64,000 nt of DNA from Actinoplanes italicus (GCF_003001815.1 NZ_PVMZ01000034.1:1-64000); one strand, 5' to 3'. Positions 17,498 through 26,570 are shown, counted from the first letter of the stretch. Notes: generated from the letters alone by a model not told the origin. Numbers and translations are program-made.

Positions 17498-18049
17498 ATG
17501 GATTTGACCGTGATCCTCGGCCCGATGAAGGGCGGCAAATCGCTGGAGATGATCAGCCTGCTGTCGCCGCTGCAGTATGCCGACATTCCGCACCGGATCT
17601 ACCAGTCGGCCCGGCACGGGCGGGACACGGCGGTCACGTCACGGTCGGGTGGCAGCCTGCAGACGGTCAAGGTGCACGACCTGACGGGGGCCGCGGACGG
17701 AGGCGTCGAGGTGATCGGCGTCGACGAGATCCACATGTTCACGGTCGACGACATCGCGGTGCTCGGCGCCGCGGTGCGGTCCGGGGTCAAGGTGGTGGTG
17801 GCCGGAATCGACCTGGACCACCGCGGCCAGCTGTTCGCGCCGGTCCGGGCCCTGTTCGAGCTGGCGCCGGCCGAGGTGATCTACCGGCGGGCGGTCTGTG
17901 ACGTGTGCCGGTCGCTGGACGCCACGCACACCCAGGTGCTGGAGCACGGCAAGCCGATGATCCGCGAGCTCGCGCCGTCGACGGCCCTGCCGGACGACGG
18001 CACCTACACGTACGAGGCCCGCTGCCGCCGGTGCGTGGTCCTGCCCTGA
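17498..18049 (+). CDS. Thymidine kinase, type II
   Basis: A 183-aa thymidine kinase. The P-loop is LGPMKGGKSLEM (about 6-17), Walker B is VIGVDEIHMF (about 73-82), and the zinc-binding lasso uses CDVC (about 134-137) with CRRC near the C terminus. The length matches the family. It phosphorylates thymidine to dTMP in the pyrimidine salvage pathway in the cytosol. No ribosome site stands out before the ATG, but the frame begins exactly at the conserved first strand. Confidence 0.82.
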   Translation: MDLTVILGPMKGGKSLEMISLLSPLQYADIPHRIYQSARHGRDTAVTSRSGGSLQTVKVHDLTGAADGGVEVIGVDEIHMFTVDDIAVLGAAVRSGVKVVVAGIDLDHRGQLFAPVRALFELAPAEVIYRRAVCDVCRSLDATHTQVLEHGKPMIRELAPSTALPDDGTYTYEARCRRCVVLP

Positions 18050-18123
18050 GCCGGGCGACGTTTCGATTCGCCGCGATCCGGCAACCCCGTTCTGCGGATC
18101 GAGGCTCACGAATGGAGACGGGG

Positions 18124-18615
18124 ATGAGCGACGCAGCCGAGACGGAGAGCACTCGAAAGACCGGCCGCTCCGCCTACCGGAAGGTCTGGTGGCTGCGCTT
18201 CTGCCTACCGGTGATCGCCCTCGCCGTGTGGGGGTACTTCGCGACCACCGCGGTGTCGGCGTACCGCCTGGCGAACGAGGGCGAGGTGGTCTCCGGCGTG
18301 GTCACCGAGGTCGAGAGGTACGGTCGCACGCACACCAACACCGTACGTTTCACCACGGTCGACGGCCGGCAGATCGAGACGACCATCGCGCCGGAGACCT
18401 GCGAGCTCAAGGAGCCCGGCGCCGCGATCCGGATCCGGTACCTGGCCTCGGACCCCTACAACAACGCCCAGGACACCTGCGACCAGGCCCGTAACGAACT
18501 GTCGATCGGTGCCGCGCTGGGGGCGCTCGCGCTCACCGCGCTGAGTGTGCAGGCGTGGCGGTTGTGGCGCCGGCATCGCGGGAGCGGCCAGCTGCCGCCG
18601 GAGTACCGCATCTGA
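18124..18615 (+). CDS. DUF3592-like membrane protein
   Basis: A 163-aa protein with two TM segments (about residues 25-45, FCLPVIALAVWGYFATTAVSAY, and about 133-148, SIGAALGALALTALSV). They flank an extracytoplasmic beta-rich domain with GEVVSGVVTEVERYGR and RIRYLASDPYNNAQ, as in DUF3592 proteins. GGAG at 18114-18117 favours the ATG at 18124 over the one at 18112. No enzymatic residues are apparent. It precedes the phosphoesterase gene by 22 bp and may be co-transcribed with it. Confidence 0.7.
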   Translation: MSDAAETESTRKTGRSAYRKVWWLRFCLPVIALAVWGYFATTAVSAYRLANEGEVVSGVVTEVERYGRTHTNTVRFTTVDGRQIETTIAPETCELKEPGAAIRIRYLASDPYNNAQDTCDQARNELSIGAALGALALTALSVQAWRLWRRHRGSGQLPPEYRI

Positions 18616-18637
18616 CCGACAGGCTAGGGTCGGGGCG

Positions 18638-19417
18638 GTGGAGCGCATCGCATTGATCTCGGACGTGCACGGCAACCTGACCGCTCTCGAGGCGGTGCTG
18701 GCCGACATCGACGCCCGCGGCATCAGCCGGATCTTCAACCTCGGCGATTACGTGGGCAAAGGCCCGCGCGGCCGGGAGGTGATCGACGTCTGCCGGGAGC
18801 GGTGCGAGGTCAACATCCTCGGCAACTGGGACGACTTCCTGCCCGACCCGGATCGCGAGTTCGACAGTGAAGGGCTGGCCTGGTGGCTGGCGCAACTCGG
18901 CGAGGGTCAGGGCGAGTGGCTGCGTGCGCTGCCGTTCTGTCACGATTTCCTGGTCAGCGGGCGGCGGGTGCGGCTGTTCCACGCGTCGGCGACGACCGTG
19001 CACCGCCGGGTCCGGTTCGATCACGACGAACAGGAGTTCCTCGGCATGTTCGCCAGCACCCCGGCCACCGGTGAGGGGCCGGTGCCGTCGGTGGTCGGTT
19101 ACGGCGACACCCACGACCCGTTCTACGAGGTGTCCGGCGAGAACCTGACGCTGTTCAACACCGGCAGCGTCGGCAACAGCATGAACGACCCGACACCGGT
19201 CTACGTGATCCTCGAAGGCGTGATGGGCTCGACCACGGCGGCGCCGTTCTCGCTGCAGTTCGTGCGGGTGCCGTACGACGTGGAGGCCGAGATCGCCGCG
19301 GCCACACTGCTGGGCATGCCGGAACTCGACGGCTACATCTCGGAGCTGCGCGACGGCGTCTACCGCGGCGCGATGAACGACCCGAACCGGCGGATGTACC
19401 ACCGGCGCCCCCGGTGA
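18638..19417 (+). CDS. Calcineurin-like metallophosphoesterase (YfcE-type)
   Basis: A 259-aa metal-dependent phosphoesterase. The motif order is ISDVHGNLTALEAVL (Asp/His), NLGDYVGKGP, GNWDD in place of GNHD, and GYGDTHDPF in place of GHTH, with the tail FNTGSVGNS. The set matches the compact cytosolic YfcE/MJ0936 group that cleaves phosphodiesters or phosphoproteins. The GTG start at 18638 begins the first strand. Its TGA overlaps the next gene's GTG by 4 bp, so the two are translationally coupled. Confidence 0.85.
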   Translation: MERIALISDVHGNLTALEAVLADIDARGISRIFNLGDYVGKGPRGREVIDVCRERCEVNILGNWDDFLPDPDREFDSEGLAWWLAQLGEGQGEWLRALPFCHDFLVSGRRVRLFHASATTVHRRVRFDHDEQEFLGMFASTPATGEGPVPSVVGYGDTHDPFYEVSGENLTLFNTGSVGNSMNDPTPVYVILEGVMGSTTAAPFSLQFVRVPYDVEAEIAAATLLGMPELDGYISELRDGVYRGAMNDPNRRMYHRRPR

Positions 19418-20871
19418 ACGACGAGCGTGCCACGGTGATCGTCGCCGGCATGGGCCCGGTCGGCGCGTTGCTGGCCGCGCTGCTCGGCGGCCGGGGCGTC
19501 GCGACCGTCGTGGTCGAGCCGCAGCACCGGCCGTATCCGAAACCCCGCGCCGCCGTGCTCGACGCCGAGGCGATCCGGGCGCTGAGCCTGGTGCCGGGCC
19601 TGCCACCGGCCGAGGCGTGGGCGACGCCGGTGGACCGTAACGGTGTGATGGACGCCCGGCACCGGCCGCTGTTCATGACGGAGCAGACGGCACGGGTGTT
19701 CGGGCATCCGCAGATCGCGCGTCTCGACCAGCCCGCGCTGGAGGCCGGCCTGCGCGCCGCCGCCACCGGCACCGGCAACGTGCGGATCCTGGCCGGGCGC
19801 AGCGTGACCGCTGTCGAGCAGGACGACGACGGGATCACCGCGGTCCTCGACGACGGCGGCCGCGTCACCGGGCGGTGGCTGGTCGGTTGCGACGGCCTCG
19901 GCAGTACGGTCCGCACGGCGGCCGGGATCGGCTTTCCCGGCGACACCTATCCACAGCCGTGGCTCGTCGTCGACGCGTCGAACCGGGAGCCGGCCGACAT
20001 CGCGTCGAGTGTGGCGTTCGTGCTGGATCCGGCGCGTCCGTGCGTCGCCATGTCGCAGCGTGACCGCCGGCGCTGGGAGTGGATGCTGCTGCCCGGCGAG
20101 GACCCGGACCGGATGGCGGCTGACGAGACCGTTCGTTCACTGGTCGGGGCCTGGGTGGATCCCGGTGGCCTGGACATCGACCGGGCGGCCGTGTTCACCT
20201 TCCACGCCCGGACCGCCGAGCGGTGGCGCGCCGGCCGGGTGCTGCTGGCCGGCGACGCCGCCCACGTGATGCCGCCGTTCGCGGGCGCCGGTCTCGGCAT
20301 GGGGATCCGCGACGCCGCCGCGCTGGCGTGGCGGCTCGCCGACGTGGCCGGCGGCGCCGATCCGGTGCTGCTCGACGGCTACGAACGCGAACGCCGGCCG
20401 GACGTCGAGGCCATGACGACGCTGGCGTCGCGGATGGGACGGATCGTGCAGTCCCGCAGTCGTACGACGGTGCGCCTCACCCGGCTGGTGCTACGGATGC
20501 TGGCGCCGCTCGCCGGGCTCGGGGCCCGGCCGCTACCGGCCCGCAGGCTGCCCCGCTCCGTTGCGGGTCGCCTGCCGGGAGCGGGGCGGCCGTTGCCCAA
20601 TCCACGGGTCAGTGTCGGTGGCGGGCCGCCGCAGCGTCTGGACGACGTCGTCGGGTACCGGTGGGCGTACATCGGCCACGGTGTCGATCCCCGGACCGTG
20701 ACCGCCGGTATCCCCGCCGGTGCGGTGCTGCTCGCCCTGGACCGCCCGGATCCGGCACCCGGCTGCCTGCCGATCGCCGACCTCGACGGGCTCCTGACCG
20801 CCCGGCCGGGCAGTGTCACGGTGGCCCGCCCGGACCGCTTCCTGCAGGGACGCCTGACGGGTCACTCGTAG
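19414..20871 (+). CDS. FAD-dependent aromatic hydroxylase (MhpA-like)
   Basis: A 485-aa flavoprotein monooxygenase. The ADP-binding fold is VIVAGMGPVGALLAALLGGRG (about 8-28); the middle contains LVGCDGLGSTVRTAAGI (the DG motif) and the C-terminal GD motif VLLAGDAAHVMPPFAGAGLGMGIRDA contacts FAD. Length and order match 3-(3-hydroxyphenyl)propionate hydroxylase and polyketide hydroxylases. It would hydroxylate a phenolic substrate with NAD(P)H and O2. Starts by GTGA overlap with the phosphoesterase; the 3' end overlaps the convergent lipoprotein by 10 bp. Confidence 0.85.
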   Translation: MNDERATVIVAGMGPVGALLAALLGGRGVATVVVEPQHRPYPKPRAAVLDAEAIRALSLVPGLPPAEAWATPVDRNGVMDARHRPLFMTEQTARVFGHPQIARLDQPALEAGLRAAATGTGNVRILAGRSVTAVEQDDDGITAVLDDGGRVTGRWLVGCDGLGSTVRTAAGIGFPGDTYPQPWLVVDASNREPADIASSVAFVLDPARPCVAMSQRDRRRWEWMLLPGEDPDRMAADETVRSLVGAWVDPGGLDIDRAAVFTFHARTAERWRAGRVLLAGDAAHVMPPFAGAGLGMGIRDAAALAWRLADVAGGADPVLLDGYERERRPDVEAMTTLASRMGRIVQSRSRTTVRLTRLVLRMLAPLAGLGARPLPARRLPRSVAGRLPGAGRPLPNPRVSVGGGPPQRLDDVVGYRWAYIGHGVDPRTVTAGIPAGAVLLALDRPDPAPGCLPIADLDGLLTARPGSVTVARPDRFLQGRLTGHS

Positions 20872-21530
20872 CAGCCGGCGCGGTCACTCTCCAGCCCCAC
20901 GCTCGTGACCTTGCTGTCCTGGATGTTGATCCGGTAGTGCGCGCCGTCGCCCTTCACCACGTCGACCAGCACGTCACCTGAGGTCCGCTCGGCGTCGGTC
21001 GTCTCGTCGCCGTCGACGCGCCAGGTCAGCCTCGGGTATGCCTCACGCACCGCGGCCAGGGTGCTGCCGGGCCGGATGCCCTCCGGGGTCCGCTGGTTGC
21101 CGAACGAACCGAGCGCGCGCAGCCCGTACTTCCCATTGAAGATCATTCCGTCGTCCTCGGACCGGCCCTTCCAGTAGGCGGCGACGCATCCCTCGGGCCC
21201 GCGGTCCTCCTGGCCGGGGATGACCACGATCAGGCCGGTCGCCTTGGCCGCGGTCAGGCTCATGCCGATCCTCAGCCGCCCGATGCGGTCGGGGTCGATC
21301 GTCAGGTCGGTGAGGGCGGTGCTCGTCGTCCGGCTGGGCGGAGGGCTCGACGGCGTCGGGGACTTCGATACGGCCGACGGGACGGCAGCCGGCTCCGACG
21401 TCAGCGAGGCAGCGGGCGAGGCGAGACCTGCGGGGGCGGCGGCGCCGTCGACGTGCTGGGGGCCGCTGCTGCACGCGGCGGTGAGGCTGACGAGCGCGGC
21501 GACGACGAGGATCTGGACCGGACGATGCAT
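20862..21530 (-). CDS. Secreted lipoprotein of unknown function
   Basis: A 222-aa lipoprotein. The signal peptide MHRPVQILVVAALVSL leads to the lipobox LTAAC, so the mature protein would be acylated at Cys20 and held on the outer face of the membrane. A Ser/Pro/Thr linker (about 25-72) precedes a globular domain with RIGRLRIGMSLTAAKATG, two repeats of a beta-alpha layout seen in small secreted actinobacterial proteins, and a cysteine pair (EGCVAAYW and the C-terminal RAGCYE) that may be disulfide-bonded. Confidence 0.78.
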   Translation of the reverse strand: MHRPVQILVVAALVSLTAACSSGPQHVDGAAAPAGLASPAASLTSEPAAVPSAVSKSPTPSSPPPSRTTSTALTDLTIDPDRIGRLRIGMSLTAAKATGLIVVIPGQEDRGPEGCVAAYWKGRSEDDGMIFNGKYGLRALGSFGNQRTPEGIRPGSTLAAVREAYPRLTWRVDGDETTDAERTSGDVLVDVVKGDGAHYRINIQDSKVTSVGLESDRAGCYE

Positions 21531-21622
21531 TGGAGGGTTCCCTTTCCCACTCGGTTCGTCAGGTGTGATGCGTCGTCCGCTGACTTGGTTCTGGTTTCCG
21601 ATAACGAAGACGTAACGGAAGA

Positions 21623-21988
21623 TCAGGTGACGGCTCCGCGCTCGATGCAGAACTCGTTGCCCTCCGGGTCGAGCAGGGTGACCCAGCCCCGGCCCTCGGG
21701 TCCGCGATGGTCCTCGTGCAGTTTCGCGCCGAGGCCGATCACGCGGTCGACCTCCTCGTCGCGGGACCGGTCGGTGGGCTGCCAGTCGAAGTGGACACGG
21801 TTCTTGACGGTCTTGCCCTCGGGGACGCGGATGAACAGCAGGCCCGGCACCGGCGCGGGGGCCTCGACCAGCACCTCGTCGTCGCCGGGCTCGTCCTGGC
21901 CGGACACCGGCCAGCCGGTCACCCTGCTCCAGAACGTGCCCAGCTCGTACGGGTCGGCGCAGTCGACGGTCACGTGGCGAAGTCTCAT
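21623..21988 (-). CDS. VOC/glyoxalase-like protein
   Basis: A 121-aa vicinal-oxygen-chelate fold protein. MRLRHVTVDCADPYELGTFW is the usual first strand-helix, LLFIRVPEGKTVKNRVHFDW the central hairpin, and VTLLDPEGNEFCIE the closing strand with the Glu that binds metal in active members. Actinomycetes carry many such single-domain paralogues, mostly of unknown substrate. An ATG at 21997 in the same frame is an alternative start. It resembles the VOC gene at 35660, which shares the EGNEFC ending. Confidence 0.85.
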   Translation of the reverse strand: MRLRHVTVDCADPYELGTFWSRVTGWPVSGQDEPGDDEVLVEAPAPVPGLLFIRVPEGKTVKNRVHFDWQPTDRSRDEEVDRVIGLGAKLHEDHRGPEGRGWVTLLDPEGNEFCIERGAVT

Positions 21989-21998
21989 CCGGATCACT

Positions 21999-22100
21999 CT
22001 AGAGAGCTCTCGTGGTCGGGGTGTGAACCGGCGAGCCGCATCGGGGGCATCGGATACGGCTCTCGGGCTCCCCGGGACGGCTGTCCGGCTGAGTCATCAT
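21999..22100 (-). CDS. Tiny zinc-ribbon-like ORF coupled to the alcohol dehydrogenase
   Basis: A 33-codon frame (two adjacent ATGs) whose first ATG overlaps the TGA of the dehydrogenase, the usual sign of translational coupling. The peptide has a single CPRCG knuckle (SRIRCPRCGSPVHTPTTRAL) resembling half of a zinc ribbon. One knuckle cannot fold alone around zinc, so it would have to dimerise or be a fragment. It may equally be a chance frame. Confidence 0.35.
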   Translation of the reverse strand: MMTQPDSRPGEPESRIRCPRCGSPVHTPTTRAL

Positions 22101-23245
22101 CCTAGCGACGGGTCGATCAGCACCTTGGCCTCTCTGCCCGCGGCGAGGTCCTCGAAGGCCGCGGGCACGTCGTCGAGGCCGACGACCTTGGTGATCAGAC
22201 GGCGGGCGTCGACCCGGCCACGGGCGATCATGTGCAGGGTCTCGTCGAAGTCGGCCGGGTCGTAGCAGAACGAGAACCGCATCTGCAGTTCCTTGTTGAT
22301 CGCCATGGTGGGCCGGAACGTGTCGGGGCGCATGCACACGCCGACCACCACGATCGTCGACAGGAACGGGGTGGCCGACACGATCTCCTCGATCACGCCG
22401 GGCAGGCCGACGCATTCGAACACGACCGGGCCGCGCGGGCCCGCGCCGAGGCGCTTGGCGACCCGCAGGACCCGGCGCCACGGCACCAGGCGCACGGCCC
22501 GCAGCGCGTGCAGCGCCTCGAGGCCCGCGCCGTAGTACTCGGGTGCGCTGGTCACCAGGCCGGGTCGGTCGCCGAGACGCTTCCACGGCGAGTCGGTGGC
22601 GGGGTCGACGACCACGTCGGCGCCGCACTGCCGGGCCAGCTCGCGCCGGCCTGGCGAGTAGTCACTGGCCACGACGTGGCGTACGCCCGCGGCTTTGAGC
22701 ATGAGGATCACCGCGAGCCCGATGGGACCGCAACCGATCACGACGGCCGGGTCTCTGCGGCGAAGGCCGCCCATCCGGACGGCGTGGCGGGCGACGGCGA
22801 GCGGTTCGGTCAAAGCCGCAAGATCAGGATCAAGGCCATGGGGTACGGGCAGGAGCGCGTCCTCGTCGGCGAGGACGTACTCGGCGTAGCCGCCCGGTGC
22901 GGCCTCGGACAGCCCGGTCATGTGCACCTCGCCGTCGACCCGGAGCAGCGGCAACGTCACGACCTGGCTGCCGGCCCTCCACCGCGCCCGGCAACCCGGC
23001 CCGTAGGAGACGATCTCGCCGGTGAACTCGTGACCCATGACGACCGAGTGTTCGCGGCGCATGAAATGCGGGTAGCCGACCTCGGCGGCGATGTCGGCAC
23101 TGCCGTCGGCCTCGACACGCACGTGCAGGTCGGAGCCGCAGATCCCGGTGCGCAGCACCTTCAGCAGCACCTGACCCCGGCCGGGCGCCGGAGTGGGCAT
23201 CTCGACGACGGACAGGACGGTGTCGTGCACGGTCACGGCTCTCAT
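22097..23245 (-). CDS. Zinc-dependent alcohol dehydrogenase (MDR family)
   Basis: A 382-aa medium-chain dehydrogenase. The GroES-like domain has GICGSDLHV (catalytic zinc Cys) and GHEFTGEIVSYG (zinc His and Glu). The Rossmann domain has VVIGCGPIGLAVILMLKAAG. The usual four-cysteine structural-zinc loop is not evident. It oxidises an alcohol to an aldehyde or ketone with NAD(P)+. Its ATG overlaps the monooxygenase stop by 4 bp, so the two form a coupled pair; an alcohol could be oxidised to a ketone here and passed to the neighbouring Baeyer-Villiger-type enzyme. Confidence 0.86.
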   Translation of the reverse strand: MRAVTVHDTVLSVVEMPTPAPGRGQVLLKVLRTGICGSDLHVRVEADGSADIAAEVGYPHFMRREHSVVMGHEFTGEIVSYGPGCRARWRAGSQVVTLPLLRVDGEVHMTGLSEAAPGGYAEYVLADEDALLPVPHGLDPDLAALTEPLAVARHAVRMGGLRRRDPAVVIGCGPIGLAVILMLKAAGVRHVVASDYSPGRRELARQCGADVVVDPATDSPWKRLGDRPGLVTSAPEYYGAGLEALHALRAVRLVPWRRVLRVAKRLGAGPRGPVVFECVGLPGVIEEIVSATPFLSTIVVVGVCMRPDTFRPTMAINKELQMRFSFCYDPADFDETLHMIARGRVDARRLITKVVGLDDVPAAFEDLAAGREAKVLIDPSLG

Positions 23246-24663
23246 CGGTACACCAGTCCGTTCGTGAGGTCGGCGCGGTTGGTGGCGCGGGCGTCGGCCA
23301 TCACGTCCTGCCGGATCGCCCACGGATACCGTGCGGTGGCCCGGGGCATGAGGTGCGCGGCCCGCCGCAGGTAACCGGACTGCATGTCCATGAACGGGAA
23401 CGTCTCGCCGAGATCGCCGGGCGCGATCGGTTCGACGACGGTCCGGCCGGTGTCGCCCATGTGCTTCAGGATCCGGGCGATGAGCCGGGCGGTCATGTCG
23501 GAGCGGACCGTCCACGACAGGTTGATGTATCCGATGCAGACGCCGAGGTTGGGCAGGCCGCTGAGCAGCGCGCCGTGCCAGGCGACACTGCCCGGCAGGT
23601 CGACCGGTTCGCCGTCGCGGCGGATGTCGGCGCCGCCGAGCAGCTTGAGGCGCAGCCCGGTGGCGGTGACGATGATGTCGGCCTCGAGGATGCGGCCGTC
23701 CTTGAGCTGTACGCCCTCGGGCACGTACCGGTCGATCTCGGCGGTGACGACCGACGCCGAACCGTCGCGGACCGCGGTGAACAGGTCGCCGTCGGGCACG
23801 ATGCACAGCCGCTGGTCCCAAGGGGCGTACGGCGGTGCGAAGTCACGGTCGGCGATGGCCTCCGACCCGGTTCCGGCGATGACACCCTTGCGCAGCAGGG
23901 CCCGCATCCGGTCCGGGAAGCGCCGGGACGCGCGGTAGAGCAGCCACTGCATGGTGATGTTCTTGGCGCGGGCGATCCGGTGGGCGGGCCCGGCCGGCAG
24001 GATCCGGCGCAGCCAGTCGGCGATGACGTCGCGGCGTGGCTGGGCGAGCACGTACGTGGGGGTGCGCTGCAGCATGGTGACGTGCGCGGCGTCGCGGGCC
24101 ATGGCGGGCACGACGGTGACCGCGGTGGCGCCGGAGCCGATCACCACGACGCGGCGGCCGGAGTGGTCGAGGTCGGCGGGCCAGAACTGCGGATGCACGA
24201 GCTGCCCGGCGAAGTCACCCTTGATCTCGGGGTCGTGCGGGTCGTCGTAGTCGTAGTAGCCGGTGCAGAAGACCAGGAAGCTGGCGACGTGTTCGCCCTG
24301 GTCGGTGCTGACGTGCCAGCGGGAGTCGGCCGTCGACCAGTCGGCGCCGGTGACGCGCGTGCCGTACGAGATGATCTTGTCAATGCCGGTCTCGCGAGCC
24401 GTGTCGGTGATGTAGTCGCGGATCCGGTCGCCGTCGACGATCGACTCCGCGCCGCGCCACGGCCGGAACGGGAAGGACAAAGTGAAGAAGTCGGAGTCGG
24501 AGCGGACGCCGGGATAGCGGAACAGGTCCCAGGTCCCGGCCATCGCGTCGCGGGCCTCGAGAATGCGCACGGTCAGGTCGGGGCGGGCCTGCCGGACGCG
24601 GTGGGCGACGTTGATCCCGGAGATTCCGGCACCGACGACGAGCACATCGGTGGTCTGTGCCAT
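23242..24663 (-). CDS. Flavin-containing Baeyer-Villiger-type monooxygenase
   Basis: A 473-aa monooxygenase. FAD is bound by VVGAGISGINVAHRVR (residues 8-23), NADPH by VVIGSGATAVTVVPAMA, and between them lies FAGQLVHPQFW, which fits the FxGxxxHxxxW fingerprint of Baeyer-Villiger monooxygenases. Such enzymes insert oxygen next to a ketone to make an ester or lactone. AGGAGG 6-8 nt before the ATG makes the start certain. The AraC regulator begins upstream on the same strand with its stop 25 bp away, so the AraC gene, this gene and the dehydrogenase look like one operon. Confidence 0.88.
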   Translation of the reverse strand: MAQTTDVLVVGAGISGINVAHRVRQARPDLTVRILEARDAMAGTWDLFRYPGVRSDSDFFTLSFPFRPWRGAESIVDGDRIRDYITDTARETGIDKIISYGTRVTGADWSTADSRWHVSTDQGEHVASFLVFCTGYYDYDDPHDPEIKGDFAGQLVHPQFWPADLDHSGRRVVVIGSGATAVTVVPAMARDAAHVTMLQRTPTYVLAQPRRDVIADWLRRILPAGPAHRIARAKNITMQWLLYRASRRFPDRMRALLRKGVIAGTGSEAIADRDFAPPYAPWDQRLCIVPDGDLFTAVRDGSASVVTAEIDRYVPEGVQLKDGRILEADIIVTATGLRLKLLGGADIRRDGEPVDLPGSVAWHGALLSGLPNLGVCIGYINLSWTVRSDMTARLIARILKHMGDTGRTVVEPIAPGDLGETFPFMDMQSGYLRRAAHLMPRATARYPWAIRQDVMADARATNRADLTNGLVYR

Positions 24664-24688
24664 CGCGCCTCCTTCACGTTGAGACCTC

Positions 24689-25717
24689 TCAGTGTGGGAT
24701 CGCCACCGCCCGCCGGTCTTGACCCGGGACGACAACCTCACCGCGGATGCTGCGCGGGGCGGCACCCCACCAGCGGTGGCAGGCGCGGGTGAGGGTGGCC
24801 TGCTCGGCGAACCCGATCCGGGCCGACACCTCCTGCAGCGGCATGGTGGTCTCGGCGAGCAGGTGACGGGCCTCGTCGCGGCGGACGCCGTCGACCAGTG
24901 CCGCGAACCCGATGCCGTGGCCGTCGAGGCGGCGTTGCAGGGTCCGCGGGTGCATGGCCAGCGCCCCGGCCACGGCGGTCAGCGACACCGGGCCGCAGCG
25001 GAGCAACTCGCGGACCCGGCCCAGGACGTCGGCGTCGGACGGGGACAGCACGGTCAGTGAGGCCTCGGCGCGGCGGTGCAGGCCGGCGTCGGCCCCGGCG
25101 ATCGGCATCCGGAACACCTCGTCGCGGACCCGCAGCGTGCAGGCGGCGCCGCCGGCGGTGACGGGAACGCCGAAGAACCGCTCGTAGGTGGCCAGGGACG
25201 CGTGCGGCCGGTAGCCGAGGCGGACGTCGAGCAGGCCGTACCCGTCACCGAGCAGCAGGCACATGGCCCGGTGCAGGAAGCCGAGCCCGGCGTCCATGAG
25301 GTGCACCAGCGGTGGCCCGCCGGTGTTCCAGGCGAGCCCGATCGCGGCGACGCCGGGCTGCCCGAGCGGGTCGGGCACGGCGGTCAGGTGCAGCGCGTCG
25401 GCGTGGACGGCCAGGTAGCGCACGGCCGAGCGCAGCGCGTCGGCACCTGTCGGCGAGTTGGCCAGCAGTGCGGCGACCGGGCCGAGCATGCCGAGGTCGT
25501 GCTCGGCGGCCATCCGCAGGCCCAGGTCGGGCAGGCCGAGCTCGCGGGCGGCGTGGTCGAGCAGCCGGGCCAGGCGGTGGTCGGCGACCGGGATGTCGTC
25601 GTGGTCGAGGACGGCCGGGTTCAGGCCGACCGCGCGGACCAGCGCGGCCGGCTCAGTGCCGCGTCGCCCGGCGATCGCCGCCAGGCCGCGGATCCCCGCC
25701 GATCGTGTCGTCGCCAT
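24689..25717 (-). CDS. AraC-family transcriptional regulator (OruR/ArgR-type)
   Basis: A 342-aa regulator. The N-terminal 210 residues are the helical 'arabinose-binding-like' domain of the OruR/VirS subgroup (DHRLARLLDHAARELGLPDLGLRMA). The C-terminal domain has two HTHs: VSLTAVAGALAMHPRTLQRRL (about 250-270) and LQEVSARIGFAEQATLTRACHRW (about 297-319). GGGAGG precedes the ATG. It likely activates the monooxygenase-dehydrogenase operon that follows in the same direction. Confidence 0.87.
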   Translation of the reverse strand: MATTRSAGIRGLAAIAGRRGTEPAALVRAVGLNPAVLDHDDIPVADHRLARLLDHAARELGLPDLGLRMAAEHDLGMLGPVAALLANSPTGADALRSAVRYLAVHADALHLTAVPDPLGQPGVAAIGLAWNTGGPPLVHLMDAGLGFLHRAMCLLLGDGYGLLDVRLGYRPHASLATYERFFGVPVTAGGAACTLRVRDEVFRMPIAGADAGLHRRAEASLTVLSPSDADVLGRVRELLRCGPVSLTAVAGALAMHPRTLQRRLDGHGIGFAALVDGVRRDEARHLLAETTMPLQEVSARIGFAEQATLTRACHRWWGAAPRSIRGEVVVPGQDRRAVAIPH

Positions 25718-25838
25718 CCGATCCTCCCGCTCCGGAGCCTCCCGCGCCGGGACCCGCCGCAAGACCCGCAAGATACAGCCGGGACCGCTCGGTGAGCATC
25801 AGCCGTGGGTCGATGCCCTGTTCTCTGGCGAGCCGGTG

Positions 25839-26570
25839 TCATTTCTGGGTGGCCTGCATCAGGTCGTAGAAGCGGGCGGCGTCGGCCGGATCCGGGAGCG
25901 GCACCGGCCTGCCCCGGCGCAGCGCGGTCAGCGGCGCCGACGGCGGCTCCTCCAGCACTTCGGCCAGGGGTGTCGCGGCCTTCGCGGGTGACGTCCCGAA
26001 CAGCGCCGCGGACACACCGATCACCGAACGCAGCGGCTGGTCGAAGTAGCGGTGCATGCCGCTGTTCACGAACAGCGGGTTGTACAGCACGTACCGGACC
26101 GGACTGCCCGGATACCGCTGCGCGAACCCCGCTCCGAGCAGGTCGTTCGCCCGCGCGCCCTGCATGGTCATGGTCAGCAGCGAATAGCCGCCGGTCAGCT
26201 GCGGGTCGTCCCAGTGGATCCGTCCCGCCCGGATGCCGCCGACCCCGCACAGGTTCAGGATCACCGGTCGCGGTGCGCGTTCCAGAGCCGGACGCAGTCC
26301 GTCGGCCAGCAGATACTTGGCCACGACCCCGATCGCCCAGGTCCGTTCCAGGCCCTCGCCGGTGACGATCCGCCGCGAGGAGAACCGGCCTGCCGACAGG
26401 ACCAGGGCGTCGATCCGCTCCGGCAGCCGGCCGATCAGGGCCCTGGTGTCCTTCATCGACGACAGGTCGGCGTCGGCGCTGCCGAGCGCCACGACGTTCC
26501 AGCCGGTCAGCCTGTCGGCGAGGGCCCGGCCGATTCCGCGGGTGCCACCCGCGATCACCACAGTGCGCAT
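25839..26570 (-). CDS. Short-chain dehydrogenase/reductase
   Basis: A 243-aa Rossmann protein. TGxxxGxG appears as VVIAGGTRGIGRAL and the acidic strand as GSADADLSS, with DALVLSAGR in place of NNAG. The classical Ser-Tyr-Lys triad is not intact (the expected region reads GGYSLLTMTMQGARAND), as in several short SDR relatives that lack catalysis. The gene is divergent from an HxlR regulator 48 bp away, a common arrangement in which HxlR represses the reductase. Confidence 0.78.
   Translation of the reverse strand: MRTVVIAGGTRGIGRALADRLTGWNVVALGSADADLSSMKDTRALIGRLPERIDALVLSAGRFSSRRIVTGEGLERTWAIGVVAKYLLADGLRPALERAPRPVILNLCGVGGIRAGRIHWDDPQLTGGYSLLTMTMQGARANDLLGAGFAQRYPGSPVRYVLYNPLFVNSGMHRYFDQPLRSVIGVSAALFGTSPAKAATPLAEVLEEPPSAPLTALRRGRPVPLPDPADAARFYDLMQATQK

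Noticed and set aside
22232..24792. Plus-strand frames opposite the dehydrogenase and monooxygenase genes
   Set aside because: Compositionally biased shadows of well-defined minus-strand enzymes with FAD and zinc motifs.
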